Positions 63,879 through 64,000 of a DNA stretch of 64,000 bases are shown in pieces (the stretch's first letter is position 1; each line of letters begins with the position of its first letter). Source of the stretch: Vibrio ulleungensis (GTDB lineage Bacteria > Pseudomonadota > Gammaproteobacteria > Enterobacterales > Vibrionaceae); the NCBI RefSeq assembly GCF_016900875.1, contig NZ_JAFEUM010000010.1, positions 51,873 to 115,872 on the forward strand. The letters are read 5' to 3'. Under the pieces are notes generated by a model. The model saw nothing but the letters and a program-made list of their open reading frames with translations. It was not told the origin of the DNA and searched no databases. Both the position numbers and the translations under genes were made by a program.

Positions 63879-64000
63879 TGAAGTGACCCCTTAAAGTTGG
63901 ACATTTCTGTTAAGCGGCTTGTAAGGCCTGATTTCGATATTCCATCGGAGTCAGGCCTTTTAGTTTCACCTTGATGCGTTTTGTGTTGTAGTACTCGATG
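63879..64000 (-). mobile_element. Right end of an IS3-family insertion sequence
   Basis: The sequence TGAAGTGACCCCTTAAAG followed by TTGGACA, starting at about 63879, resembles the terminal inverted repeat of IS150-type IS3 elements. It is followed within about 30 bases by a transposase frame on the minus strand. The other end and any target duplication lie outside the window, and the exact boundary is not certain. The element appears to lie in the downstream flank of the symporter gene. Confidence 0.75.
63910..64000 (-). CDS. IS3-family transposase (OrfB), C-terminal fragment at window edge
   Basis: The last 29 codons, read on the minus strand, give IEYYNTKRIKVKLKGLTPM followed by EYRNQALQAA and a stop. 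This is the standard end of IS3-family OrfB integrases (YN..R.H..L...TP..Y pattern). The gene enters from beyond the right edge, so whether it is intact cannot be told. Confidence 0.85.
   Translation of the reverse strand, partial: IEYYNTKRIKVKLKGLTPMEYRNQALQAA

Noticed and set aside
1..64000. CRISPR arrays, tRNA or rRNA genes, integrons
   Set aside because: No regularly spaced direct repeats, no cloverleaf-like tRNA sequence, no rRNA segment and no integron integrase were noticed on reading; this was by eye, not by a search program.

Overview
The window looks like a chromosomal segment of a Vibrio-like gammaproteobacterium (family Vibrionaceae). The basis is gene content and order: holD-rimI, prfC, yjjV, nupC, deoCABD, ytjB/serB, a two-PilZ protein, radA and a second EF-G gene, with enterobacterial-type regulatory sites (CRP-like, GalR-like). 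No rRNA, tRNA, CRISPR array, prophage or plasmid gene was seen. The only mobile DNA is the end of an IS3-family element cut by the right edge.

Layout. (1) 1-5.2 kb: the N-terminal part of a PAS-GGDEF protein (minus), then ubiT, a yhbS-like acetyltransferase, holD, rimI and prfC (plus). (2) 5.3-10.2 kb, minus: a complete BMP-type nucleoside ABC importer (binding protein, double ATPase, two permeases). (3) 10.6-17.5 kb: yjjV, nupC, a small XapX-family gene and deoC-deoA-deoB-deoD, which import and degrade nucleosides. (4) 17.6-27.4 kb: ytjB, serB, a 779-residue protein with two PilZ domains, radA, a 7TM-GGDEF protein and fusA2. (5) 27.5-30.3 kb: an unrecognised pair, a VWA-domain lipoprotein and a small outer-membrane beta-barrel protein. 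(6) A long-chain acyl-CoA ligase (minus). (7) 32.5-44.1 kb: a full tad/flp pilus locus (flp, tadV, rcpCAB, tadZABCDEFG) ending in an OmpA-type gene. (8) 44.4-62.2 kb: a galactoside/galactose regulon with a LacEFG-K ABC importer, lacZ beta-galactosidase, GH36 alpha-galactosidase, galETKM and galR, interrupted by a GGDEF protein and a MATE transporter. (9) A dicarboxylate/amino-acid:cation symporter and the IS3-family end.

How the parts work together. The BMP importer and NupC would bring in nucleosides. DeoD, DeoA, DeoB and DeoC then convert them to bases plus glyceraldehyde-3-phosphate and acetaldehyde. In the sugar region, galactosides enter by the ABC system, are split inside the cell by LacZ or the alpha-galactosidase, and the galactose passes through GalM-GalK-GalT-GalE. 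At least five GalR-type operator-like sequences (near 44.25, 44.39, 50.64, 56.72 and 62.37 kb) suggest one LacI-family repressor, encoded at 61.2-62.2 kb, ties the cluster together. The tad locus is a single tightly packed plus-strand unit, with several start/stop overlaps, that would build a Flp pilus.

The least explained parts are the VWA-lipoprotein/beta-barrel pair, two long inverted repeats in regulatory regions (10.38 and 32.31 kb), and a possible IS insertion in the symporter terminator.
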